Assembly: GCA_050288085.1 (NCBI GenBank)
Contig: JBNKDD010000039.1
Span: forward strand, 1 to 29,982
Length of the DNA: 29,982 nt
Reading direction: 5' to 3'
Source of the DNA: JBNKDD01 sp050288085
Lineage (GTDB): Bacteria > Chloroflexota > Anaerolineae > Aggregatilineales > UBA3940
The notes under the pieces were generated by a model, which did no database searches, was not told the DNA's origin, and saw nothing but the letters and a program-made list of their open reading frames with translations. The translations under genes were made by a program, and so were the position numbers. Shown in pieces: positions 8,620 to 15,322 of the stretch. Each line of letters begins with the position of its first letter. Within the stretch, counting starts at the first letter, position 1.

Positions 8620-9038
8620 CTAGAAGAATGCTTTAAATAGCTGGATGAATGATGGCCCCAAAATCACAATTGTGCAGGCTGCACTTTGGACGGTGAAGCT
8701 TATGATCATAAAGGCAGCAATCACCAGGATAACGTTTAGTTTCAGATTGTTTTTGAGTGTCCACCTGATAAGCAGGAGATTGACCCCTATGGCAATCTCC
8801 ATCAACAGGATGATGGCAAAAGTAAACGGCCATCCCATTGGAATGGGCATGCCGGGGATATAAGCTCCAACCGGCGGCCCGGAGAAAAGTTGGGCCATGT
8901 AATCAGGATTGATTACCAGTAGGATGAACATGAGAAAGCATGGCAAGATGCCCAGTGCGATAGGGGCAAAGTAGGTCAGAAGGGGTGAATAACTTTCTGG
9001 CTGCTCTTCATTGGATCAAATCCCTCGTCGTCTGTCAC
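8620..9038 (-). pseudogene. Small polytopic membrane protein, tandem paralogue of the 9050 gene, apparently frameshifted
   Basis: The open frame ending at 8620 reads SPLLT... then NP-[DE]-YMAQL...GPP-GAYIPG, matching the neighbouring 9050-9472 protein without gaps over at least 33 residues, with about three to four helices. That frame has a stop (TGA) at 9016-9018 and no ATG, GTG or TTG before the TTG at 8946, which would delete half of helix 1. One frame over, a GTG at 9038 sits 7 bases after AGGAGA (9046-9051) and begins VTDDEGFDP, resembling the paralogue's MTGEEWYTP. Joining the two needs one lost base between about 9015 and 8994. Either the gene is broken or the assembly has an error. 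If the start is really at 8946, it is a truncated 108-residue protein. Confidence 0.65.
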
Positions 9039-9045
9039 GTGATTG

Positions 9046-9051
9046 TCTCCT
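9046..9051 (-). promoter_or_regulatory. Ribosome binding site deciding the GTG start at 9038
   Basis: AGGAGA on the minus strand lies 7 bases before GTG 9038 and overlaps the stop codon (9050-9052) of the upstream paralogue. This argues that the second copy was meant to be translated, coupled to the first, from a frame that no longer continues. Confidence 0.55.
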
Positions 9052-9472
9052 ATTGAGGTACTGAGAACTCTTTGACTATCTGAATGGCCGTCGGCCCCAA
9101 AGTGATGAGCATGCAGGCCACAGTCTGTAAAATGAAGTTCAAGAATAAGAAGATGGCGAATGGCAGTATGACTTTCACAGGGAGTTTGTTTTTGCGTATC
9201 CACCTGACAAACAGCAAATTGACCACCAGGCAGATTAAGGCTAACAGGACGGCGGCCCCGATCACCGGGAGGCCCAGCGGGATTGATTTACCGGGGATAT
9301 AAGCACCCTCCGGCGGGCCATAGGCTAGCTGGGCCATGTACTCAGGATTAACTGCCAGCAGCACCCCGGCACTGATGCAGGGTATGCTGGTTAAGATGCC
9401 AGCGATGATAAGGGTCAGCAGCGGCGAACGGCGTTTCGATTCTTCCGGGGTATACCATTCTTCTCCTGTCAT
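9050..9472 (-). CDS. Small polytopic membrane protein, unrecognised family (copy 1)
   Basis: A 140-residue protein with a charged 16-residue N-terminus and three to four hydrophobic helices (about 17-42, 68-90, 97-125). I do not recognise the family. The signature shared with its downstream paralogue is NPEYMAQL, GPP-GAYIPG and IP-G-P in the loop between helices 1 and 2. The ATG at 9472 has a perfect AGGAGG five bases upstream. It lies 55 bases after the membrane-anchored protein gene at 9528 and before the frameshifted copy, so the pair arose by tandem duplication. Function is unknown. The conserved loop suggests an external ligand or partner site, which is inference. Confidence 0.8.
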   Translation of the reverse strand: MTGEEWYTPEESKRRSPLLTLIIAGILTSIPCISAGVLLAVNPEYMAQLAYGPPEGAYIPGKSIPLGLPVIGAAVLLALICLVVNLLFVRWIRKNKLPVKVILPFAIFLFLNFILQTVACMLITLGPTAIQIVKEFSVPQ

Positions 9473-9527
9473 GGCAACCTCCTATCTCCTCTGCCTTATA
9501 TTGCTGTCAGGGCAATGGCGAGGGATT

Positions 9528-10010
9528 CTATTGTTGTCTTACACGTGTGCGTATCGGATAGTCGAGACAAGACAAAGCGCTGTCAATGCAGATTTCTATC
9601 ATGCCGGTGAATGTCCCCACCTGAACGGCTGTTGCATCAAGTTGAATAACCGTGGTTTGGTTTGGCGGAATATCGACATCAAAATCATAATTCATTTCAT
9701 CATCACGATCCTGGGAATTATAGAAGGTGGGCTGGGAATCATGAATGAAAATACCATCTAAATAGGTTGTGTCCACTTCGATTTCTTTGAGCACTCTGGA
9801 TTCTGGTAGTGTATTCTGGATGCTAATCTCGATAATGATCTCTTCGTTGATCCGAACTTCGTCCGGTACAGCCAGATCGATGGTTACTCCCTCCGGCGGC
9901 TCGGTGGCCGCGAGAAGCAATATGACTCCACCAACCACTACAAACAAACAGAGGAATAAGCACCCAGCTCCGATTCCAACAATCGTCCCTGTCCGCGACT
10001 TCGTTTCCAT
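9528..10010 (-). CDS. Membrane-anchored extracytoplasmic protein with a beta-sandwich-like domain
   Basis: About 160 residues starting METKSRTG, with one strong hydrophobic segment at about 9-35 and then an outside domain of about 120 residues rich in alternating hydrophobic strands. The pattern VPDEVRINEEIIIEISIQNT resembles CARDB/DUF11-type Ig-like domains, which is a weak resemblance. Two Cys (in CIDSALSC) near the C-terminus could form a disulfide. The frame could be extended to 10046, but those codons overlap the end of deoC. The ATG at 10010 follows the deoC stop by four bases, with GGGG about 8 bases ahead, so I prefer it. It is cotranscribed with deoC. Function unknown. Confidence 0.72.
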   Translation of the reverse strand: METKSRTGTIVGIGAGCLFLCLFVVVGGVILLLAATEPPEGVTIDLAVPDEVRINEEIIIEISIQNTLPESRVLKEIEVDTTYLDGIFIHDSQPTFYNSQDRDDEMNYDFDVDIPPNQTTVIQLDATAVQVGTFTGMIEICIDSALSCLDYPIRTRVRQQ

Positions 10011-10014
10011 CAAA

Positions 10015-10968
10015 CTACCCCATTGGCATGTGGTGGCGGGCGGCATAGTGCCCCGTCACGTGGTGGGAAAGCTGCCGTTCAATGTCGGCTAAGAGGCTGC
10101 TGGCCCCAAAACGGAATAATTCAGGGCTGAGCCATTCGTCGCCGAGTTCTTCTTTGATGAGAGACAGCCAGGTCAGTGCGTCCTTTGCCTTGCTGATTCC
10201 GCCCGCCGGTTTGAATCCAACCTTGTAGCCGGTCTTTTTTTCATAATCGCGAATGGAACGGGTCATCACAAGGCCAACCGGCAGCGTCGCGTTGACCTTC
10301 TCTTTGCCGGTTGAGGTCTTGATGAAATCTGCCCCGGCCATCATGCAGACCAGGCTGGCCTTTTTAACATTGGTCAGGGTGCCGAGTTCGCCGGTTGCCA
10401 GGATGGTCTTCAGGTGGGCATCGCCGCAAGTCTCGCGGAACTGCTTGACCTCATCGTAGAGAGCCTGCCAGTTATTGAGCAGGACGTGCTCACGGGTGAT
10501 CACGATGTCGATCTCTTTGGCTCCAGCCTCAACCGACTGTTCGATCTCGGCGACTCGCTGTTCATAGGGGCTGAGGCCCGCCGGGAATCCGGTTGAAACA
10601 GCAGCCACCGGGATGTTTGTTCCCTTCAATGCCTGGACTGCATCACGCACCCGGCGGTGGTAGACGCAGACTGCCGCAACCGTGATGTTTTTATCGCCGA
10701 CGCCCAATGCATCCAGGATGTCCTGGCGGGCGGGTTGGCGGGCTTTGGCACACAAGCGGTGGACGTTGCTGGGGGTGTCATCACCGGACAGAGTGGTCAG
10801 GTCGATGCAGGTAATGGCCTTGAGCAGCCAGGCAGCCTGATAATCTTTTTTAACCGTGCGGCGCGTGCCTAGCGTGGCAGCCCGGCGTTCCGTTGCGCTC
10901 CGGTTTATGTGAGATGACTGCACCCACCCCAGGTCAAGCGGGGTGCCGGGGTTACGTTCATGGGACAT
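10015..10968 (-). CDS. deoC: Deoxyribose-phosphate aldolase
   Basis: Cytoplasmic class I aldolase that splits 2-deoxyribose 5-phosphate into glyceraldehyde 3-phosphate and acetaldehyde in deoxynucleoside breakdown. The Schiff-base lysine is Lys217 in FIKTSTGK. Lys253 in GFKPAGG and Asp155 in EIDIVI complete the proton-relay residues. At 317 residues it is longer than the roughly 220-260 of many bacterial enzymes: about 50 extra residues precede CIDLTTL, as in the longer eukaryote-like forms. GGAGG lies about 10 bases before the ATG. It heads a minus-strand run with the membrane genes down to 8620 and is divergent from a GntR regulator, which may control it. Confidence 0.93.
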   Translation of the reverse strand: MSHERNPGTPLDLGWVQSSHINRSATERRAATLGTRRTVKKDYQAAWLLKAITCIDLTTLSGDDTPSNVHRLCAKARQPARQDILDALGVGDKNITVAAVCVYHRRVRDAVQALKGTNIPVAAVSTGFPAGLSPYEQRVAEIEQSVEAGAKEIDIVITREHVLLNNWQALYDEVKQFRETCGDAHLKTILATGELGTLTNVKKASLVCMMAGADFIKTSTGKEKVNATLPVGLVMTRSIRDYEKKTGYKVGFKPAGGISKAKDALTWLSLIKEELGDEWLSPELFRFGASSLLADIERQLSHHVTGHYAARHHMPMG

Positions 10969-10983
10969 GTGGATTTATCCTCC

Positions 10984-11006
10984 AGGCTGAGAACAATGCC
11001 CAGCCT
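10984..11006 (-). other. Hairpin in the deoC leader
   Basis: Six-base arms (AGGCTG/CAGCCT) with an 11-base loop lie directly upstream of the GGAGG ribosome binding site of deoC. The structure could influence translation start, but the stem is short. Speculative. Confidence 0.25.
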
Positions 11007-11019
11007 TGTAATCTGATTC

Positions 11020-11056
11020 TTGACAGCCGCGACAACTGCGGCCTATCGATTATAAT
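11020..11056 (+). promoter_or_regulatory. Promoter/operator region of the GntR gene
   Basis: A perfect TTGACA (11020-11025) is followed by an inverted repeat GCCGC-N7-GCGGC (11026-11042) and a perfect TATAAT (11051-11056). The two consensus boxes are 25 bases apart, too far for a normal promoter. TATCGA at 11044-11049 gives an 18-base spacing instead. ATTATAAT is self-complementary, so a -10 box could also act on the other strand toward deoC. The inverted repeat inside the spacer is a plausible autoregulatory operator. Confidence 0.45.
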
Positions 11057-11088
11057 ACACTTTAGGACTTATGCTGTTCAAATTGTCC

Positions 11089-11113
11089 TGGGCGCAGCAT
11101 GCTACATCCCTAC
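11089..11113. repeat. Interspersed palindrome family A, degenerate copy 2
   Basis: TGGGCGCAGCATGCT is followed by ACATCCCTAC. The left arm and centre match the element at 25684-25707, while the right arm has decayed and the trailing TAC is kept. It lies in the untranslated leader of the GntR gene. Confidence 0.4.
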
Positions 11114-11207
11114 TCCCATCAGTAGGTACGAGGGGATTATCGTGCCGGGATGCGTAACTTCTTTATCTACAGACCTGTTTTATAGAATAGAGGAATACAA
11201 AGAATAC

Positions 11208-11966
11208 ATGACTGAAGAACCCCAGGAACAGGCTTTAGAACGGGCCGCCGACCGGGCCGAACGGCTGCTGATTGAGCGTATTCTCGATGGCACCTATCCG
11301 CCAGGAACCGATCTGCCCGGAGAGCGGGTCTTGAGTAAGGAGATGGGCCTTGCCCGTCCGGCCCTGCGCGAGGCCCTCCAACTACTCAACCGGGATGGCT
11401 GGCTCGAAATTCAACAGGGGAAATCAACACGGGTCAGGGATTATTTGCGGGATGGCAACCTCAATATTTTGATCGGGCTGCTGAAAGCCGATCCGAGTCA
11501 CCTGCCTAATTTTGTCCCCGATCTGCTTGAGTTGTGGTGTCAGCTTGCCCCGACTTACACCGCTGATGCGGTGCGCCGGGCACCGGGATTGATTATCGAT
11601 GTGCTGGATAAGTTTGCCAGCCTCAAAGAGGGGCCGGGGACTTATGCCCTTGCCATGTGGGATTTACACCATGCACTGATCCAATATTGTGGCAACCTGG
11701 TTTATGGCCTGATTTTCAACGGGTTCAAAGACTACTATTACACATTGGCGCTCTTTTATTACCGGGTTCCAGAGCATCGCAACGGCGTGCGTGAGTTTTG
11801 CAAAAGGCTCCGGACTGCCGCGCAAGAGGTTGATGGCGAAGCCGCCGGTCGGCTGATGGATAGTTTCTTGAGGAGTACTATGGCGTTCTGGGATGCCAGG
11901 ACGATTGATGCTTACAAAGACACCGTTGTTGAAGAGATTGAAGTTGACGAGGAAGCACAGGAGTAA
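11208..11966 (+). CDS. GntR family transcriptional regulator, FadR subfamily
   Basis: A 252-residue DNA-binding regulator. Residues about 10-78 form the winged helix-turn-helix (LPGERVLSKEMGLARPALREALQLL is typical of GntR, here spanning roughly 38-62), and about 85-240 a helical FadR/FCD-like effector domain. The frame stays open upstream to 10893, but that extension overlaps the promoter and deoC and has no domain-like content, so I start at the ATG at 11208. It is divergent from deoC, and a palindrome lies in the shared spacer. Self-regulation and control of deoC are plausible inferences. The effector is unknown. The tail is acidic. Confidence 0.88.
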   Translation: MTEEPQEQALERAADRAERLLIERILDGTYPPGTDLPGERVLSKEMGLARPALREALQLLNRDGWLEIQQGKSTRVRDYLRDGNLNILIGLLKADPSHLPNFVPDLLELWCQLAPTYTADAVRRAPGLIIDVLDKFASLKEGPGTYALAMWDLHHALIQYCGNLVYGLIFNGFKDYYYTLALFYYRVPEHRNGVREFCKRLRTAAQEVDGEAAGRLMDSFLRSTMAFWDARTIDAYKDTVVEEIEVDEEAQE

Positions 11967-11999
11967 TCCCCTATCGTACTTCAGAGCGTTTCATAGCCC

Positions 12000-12035
12000 T
12001 CACCCTAAATCTCTCTCCCTCATGGAGAGGGACTT
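12000..12035. repeat. Interspersed hairpin family B, copy 1
   Basis: This copy begins with the CCTCACCC-type start and contains CTCTCC (12013-12018) pairing with GGAGAG (12024-12029) over a 5-base loop, then GGACTT. A second copy with the same outline is at 15112-15176. It lies just after the GntR gene in a spacer between converging genes. No other gene is seen in 11967-12147. Confidence 0.5.
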
Positions 12036-12081
12036 AAAAATTGGCTTCTCTTAAGTGAGATAAAAGCGCAATCGATATTCC

Positions 12082-12118
12082 CCTCTATCTTTCTAGAGGT
12101 CCTTTCAAGGGCAAGGAC
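12082..12118. terminator. Possible terminator structures between converging genes
   Basis: Two adjoining hairpins, CCTCT/AGAGG (12082-12099) and GTCCTT/AAGGAC (12099-12118), share a base and may be alternatives. They sit between the ends of the GntR and lipoprotein genes. No long T-run follows on either side, so termination is uncertain. Confidence 0.25.
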
Positions 12119-12147
12119 AAGCTAAAGTTTGTCTACTAAATCAGGCT

Positions 12148-12717
12148 TTAATCAGTTATCTCGAATGCCCAGCTATAGACATAGGGCTCGGCATGAGCGG
12201 GTATACGAACCTCGGCTAAGTACTGCCCCGGTGATAGTATTTCGAGCCAACACAGCCGGGTGGTTTGTGGCGCACCGACAATCAGCCTCTCAAGCTGCCC
12301 ATCTTTAAAAGCTGTTGGCCCCATATTTCCAACTACCTCTGGGGCATTGGCGATCAACTGGTTGTTAAGCCAGAGTTCGTATTGCTCCGGGGCTGGGGCC
12401 GGACTGCCAGCGATCAACAGAATGGTCAAATCGACCGACACACACAAGGCTCCATAACGATAGTCGTATTTTGTTTGCTCCCACAATTTATAGCCCAGGA
12501 TGGATAGATCGTAGTGCCGTACGTCGTGAAGAACTCCCGTATCGTCCAGATCGGTGACTGCGCCCGGCAGCGGCTCGACTACCATAAACGGTACTTGTAG
12601 CATCTGCGGGTGGTCAAATAAGCTGGCCCAATGGGCTTCGATATCCGGTTCGATTGGGGCGGCTGCGCATCCGACCAGTACAAACAATGTGAACAATAAA
12701 GCGAGCTTTTTACTCAT
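12148..12717 (-). CDS. Lipoprotein of unknown function
   Basis: About 189 residues. The N-terminus (MSKKLALLFTLFVLVGC) is a classic lipoprotein signal with lipobox LVGC, so the mature protein starts at Cys17 or thereabouts and is anchored to the outer face of the membrane. The rest is beta-rich with two further Cys residues, and I recognise no domain. The ATG at 12717 lies inside the last codons of surE (stop at 12710-12712). An in-frame TTG at 12723 is the alternative start. The overlap suggests coupled translation with surE. Function unknown. Confidence 0.8.
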   Translation of the reverse strand: MSKKLALLFTLFVLVGCAAAPIEPDIEAHWASLFDHPQMLQVPFMVVEPLPGAVTDLDDTGVLHDVRHYDLSILGYKLWEQTKYDYRYGALCVSVDLTILLIAGSPAPAPEQYELWLNNQLIANAPEVVGNMGPTAFKDGQLERLIVGAPQTTRLCWLEILSPGQYLAEVRIPAHAEPYVYSWAFEITD

Positions 12718-13510
12718 GGTCAAGCAGGTTTCTCAGCGTATCGAATTCTACGCGGGCGGTCATATCCAGACTGAGCGGGGTCACGGAGACAAAACCATCT
12801 TGCAGCGCGCCGACGTCGGTGTGATTATCGGTGAAACGTTTATCGGTCATTTTGTATCCGATCCGGCCTTCATCACCGAGTTTCAAACGGGTTGGCGCTA
12901 CGGGGATAAAATAGGCCCGCCGCTCTAAGCGCGTGATTCGCCATTCGGTAGCAGGGGTGGCGTTGTCGGGTACTTCTATTTTGAGCACGTCTACATCATC
13001 TGGGCGGGAAGCGTTAAGCCAGCGCTCGGCAAAGAACCGGGTGAAATACCCGGAGACGCTAAAGTCAACCGAATTGTCAAAATTGTAATGCAGCTTTGGA
13101 TCAACCTGAAGGGATACGGCCAGGGCCGGGATTCGATGTGCGGCGGCCTCTAAGGCGGCTCCAACCGTCCCGGAGATGGTGACTCCCAACCCAACATTCT
13201 CTCCGAAATTGATCCCTGATATGGCTAAGGCAGGCTTGCGGTCAGCCAGTTCCAAGATGGCGTGCTGTACGGCCTGGGCTGGGGTCGCATTTGCGGCGAA
13301 GGCTTTCCAGGTCTGCTCACCGGCGTTGATGGTGGTTTCGAACAGCCGCCCGTCATTGTGTACCGGCATGCTGCGACCGGTGCCGCTTTGCTGCTCGGTC
13401 GGGGCAACGATCAGCAGTTCGCCCAGTGGATCGAGCGCGGCTGCTGCTGCCGCTAATCCGGGCGATTTAATCCCGTCATCATTGGTCAATAGAATAAGAG
13501 GTCGGGTCAT
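12710..13510 (-). CDS. surE: 5'/3'-nucleotidase SurE
   Basis: A 266-residue metal-dependent phosphatase that removes phosphate from nucleoside monophosphates (and short polyphosphate in some species). The N-terminal LLTNDDG motif carries Asp11-Asp12. Ser42 (QQSGTGRS) and Asn101 (SGINFGENVG) are the other expected metal and substrate ligands, so the active site is complete. Length fits the family. It is the first gene of a two-gene unit with the overlapping lipoprotein gene and has a good promoter candidate 30-60 bases upstream. Confidence 0.93.
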   Translation of the reverse strand: MTRPLILLTNDDGIKSPGLAAAAAALDPLGELLIVAPTEQQSGTGRSMPVHNDGRLFETTINAGEQTWKAFAANATPAQAVQHAILELADRKPALAISGINFGENVGLGVTISGTVGAALEAAAHRIPALAVSLQVDPKLHYNFDNSVDFSVSGYFTRFFAERWLNASRPDDVDVLKIEVPDNATPATEWRITRLERRAYFIPVAPTRLKLGDEGRIGYKMTDKRFTDNHTDVGALQDGFVSVTPLSLDMTARVEFDTLRNLLDHE

Positions 13511-13542
13511 ATTTCGTTATCCTTGATGCGTTTCGCTCCTCT

Positions 13543-13571
13543 AGTGTATCCGGTCGCAGGTGGGCTGACAA
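13543..13571 (-). promoter_or_regulatory. Promoter candidate for surE
   Basis: Minus-strand TTGTCA (13566-13571, five of six consensus) and TACACT (13543-13548, four of six) are exactly 17 bases apart, ending about 33 bases before the surE ATG. This is one of the better promoter matches in the window. Confidence 0.5.
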
Positions 13572-13744
13572 TGAGATTGCCCTCCCCGCCGCGATTGTCC
13601 AGCTTGACTATACGGCGTATTTGATGGGAAACTATTTACAAGAAGGCACGTATAAAGAGTGAGCCTGATTGGGATTCGTATACTTCAAAAGCTCCGCACA
13701 CTTTCCCGGATAGGCATAAGTTTTTACTGCAAGGGAGGAATAGA

Positions 13745-15112
13745 ATGATGACTGAAAAGTCATGGCGTCTGCTCGTGGTTTTCATGGTGACGCTGGCTTT
13801 AGGATTAGTGTTCGTCGTGCCTGTATTTGCTTCTGAGGTTATTTCAGAAGAGGATATTGTGATCGACGAAGACATTGACGATGATGTTTATGCATTTGGG
13901 GCCACGGTGACCGTTAATGCCACAATCGATGGTGACCTGGTTGCTTCTGGCGGCGTGATCACCATCAATGGCACAGTGACCGGGGACGTGTTGGCAATGG
14001 CTCAGACGGTCATTATCAACGGTACGGTTGGGGATGACTTACGGGCAGGTGCCGCGGTTGTGCTACTCGCTGACGGGGCCTCAGTCGGTGATGATATGAA
14101 CGCCGGGGCGATGGCCGTTGAAATGGAACCGGGCAGTTCCGTTGATGGCAGCCTCTACTTTGGGGCTTATCAGGGTGTTCTGAATGATGTCGCCGGTGAT
14201 GTTGGTGGCGGCGCTGAAGGCGTTCAGATCAACGGTTTGATCGGTGGTGATGCCGAGTTAGGAATTGGTGCGGGCGGTGAGCCGCCGTTTAATCCACTCC
14301 AATTCTTCCAGGACCCGGCCCTTCCCGAAGTCTCGGATGTTGCCAGCGGGATCACGTTTGGCAATGATGGCGAGATTGCTGGCAATCTGACTTACTCATC
14401 AACCACTGAACACAATATCCCATCCGGCTCTGTGGCCGGTAATGTTGACTTCCAACTGGAAGTCCCGGATAGCCCTGAGTCAGGCTCCCCCAGTGGATTC
14501 AGCGGAATATTTGGACCGCTGAGTGGGCTGCGCCGGATAGGGTTCTTCGTCGGCACATTTGCGATGCTGTTGGTGCTAGGTGTGCTTTTCCAGCGGTTCG
14601 CGCCGGACTTCCTGAATGGCTCCAGCAAGACCCTGCAAACCCGGATTCTGCCCAGCCTGGGAGCTGGCTGCCTGGGTTACGTTGCGGTCTTCTTCATTGT
14701 GATTGTGGGACTTATTCTGGCCGTGGTGCTGGGATTAGCGCTGGGTGCGATCGGTGCCAGTCGCCCGATCAGTGGGGCGTTGGGACTGTTTGTGAATACG
14801 ATGTTTGTTGCCTTCCGGCTGGTCACCTGGTGGCTGCCGCCAATCCTGGTTGCTTTGCCGCTGGGGATGTTGATCTACCGGCAGTTTGATCAGGAAGGAG
14901 AGGCGAACTTCTGGCCGCTGGCTATTGGCCTGGCAATCGTGGCGATGGTGGTATCGATGCCGTTTGTCGGTGGGCTGGCTCGTATGCTTCTCAGCCTGTT
15001 TGGGTTCGGAGCTGTGATTCTCTATCTCTGGCCGCGCAAAGATGAAGATGAAGAGGACGAAGCTAAAACGATCAGAATAACCGGCCCGGAGGCTGATAAG
15101 GCTGTTGATTAA
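13745..15112 (+). CDS. Exported bactofilin-like repeat protein with C-terminal membrane domain
   Basis: A 455-residue protein. Residues 1-29 form a signal peptide ending in VFA. Residues about 45-175 are short beta-helix-like repeats (DGDLVASGG, INGTVTGDV, INGTVGDDL, VDGSLYFG) of the kind found in bactofilins, polymer-forming proteins. After a Pro/Ser/Gly-rich linker there are about four to five membrane helices (265-430) and a strongly acidic tail (KDEDEEDEA). Bactofilins are usually cytoplasmic, whereas here the repeat domain should face outside. GGGAGGAA directly precedes the ATG at 13745, and a second ATG follows. It stands alone in its operon. A scaffold or envelope role is inferred. Confidence 0.82.
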   Translation: MMTEKSWRLLVVFMVTLALGLVFVVPVFASEVISEEDIVIDEDIDDDVYAFGATVTVNATIDGDLVASGGVITINGTVTGDVLAMAQTVIINGTVGDDLRAGAAVVLLADGASVGDDMNAGAMAVEMEPGSSVDGSLYFGAYQGVLNDVAGDVGGGAEGVQINGLIGGDAELGIGAGGEPPFNPLQFFQDPALPEVSDVASGITFGNDGEIAGNLTYSSTTEHNIPSGSVAGNVDFQLEVPDSPESGSPSGFSGIFGPLSGLRRIGFFVGTFAMLLVLGVLFQRFAPDFLNGSSKTLQTRILPSLGAGCLGYVAVFFIVIVGLILAVVLGLALGAIGASRPISGALGLFVNTMFVAFRLVTWWLPPILVALPLGMLIYRQFDQEGEANFWPLAIGLAIVAMVVSMPFVGGLARMLLSLFGFGAVILYLWPRKDEDEEDEAKTIRITGPEADKAVD

Positions 15113-15176
15113 CCTCACCCCTTCCGAATCGCCGACGGCGGTTCTCCCTCCCCTCTCCATAATGGAGAGGGGGAAG
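15112..15176. repeat. Interspersed hairpin family B, copy 2
   Basis: Starts CCTCACCCC and ends in a perfect 11-base stem, CCCCTCTCCAT (15150-15160) with ATGGAGAGGGG (15162-15172). Its outline matches the copy at 12000-12035, but there is an inserted stretch GCCGACGGCGGTT. It lies directly after the stop codon of the bactofilin-like gene. Confidence 0.5.
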
Positions 15177-15265
15177 ATCGCGTTGAGAGCAGGGATGAGT
15201 TCATACACATGTTTGCCATAACAACGGTAGAAGGTTAAATACTCGTAGAACTTCTCTAGAATCAG

Positions 15266-15292
15266 CAGCGCGTGGTCATTGACCACGCGCTG
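15266..15292 (+). terminator. Strong hairpin between converging genes
   Basis: Perfect 12-base arms, CAGCGCGTGGTC and GACCACGCGCTG, enclose a 3-base loop. On the plus strand the hairpin is followed by TTCATGTCTTTATTATT, a broken T-run. It lies between the bactofilin-like gene and the oppositely oriented sigma factor gene, so it most likely ends the plus-strand transcript and may also slow the other. Confidence 0.6.
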
Positions 15293-15322
15293 TTCATGTC
15301 TTTATTATTCAGTTGTTAGGAG

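Noticed and set aside
9336..9761. Plus-strand frame of 141 codons
   Set aside because: It overlaps the well-supported minus-strand membrane gene and the 9528 gene and has no ribosome binding site.
10893..11207. N-terminal extension of the GntR gene by 105 codons
   Set aside because: It covers the promoter-like region and the deoC start and has no GntR-like content. The ATG at 11208 fits the family length.
14735..15286. Minus-strand frame of 183 codons opposite the bactofilin-like gene
   Set aside because: Antisense shadow. It runs through the hairpin repeats and its sequence is His/Gln/Arg-rich without a recognisable fold.
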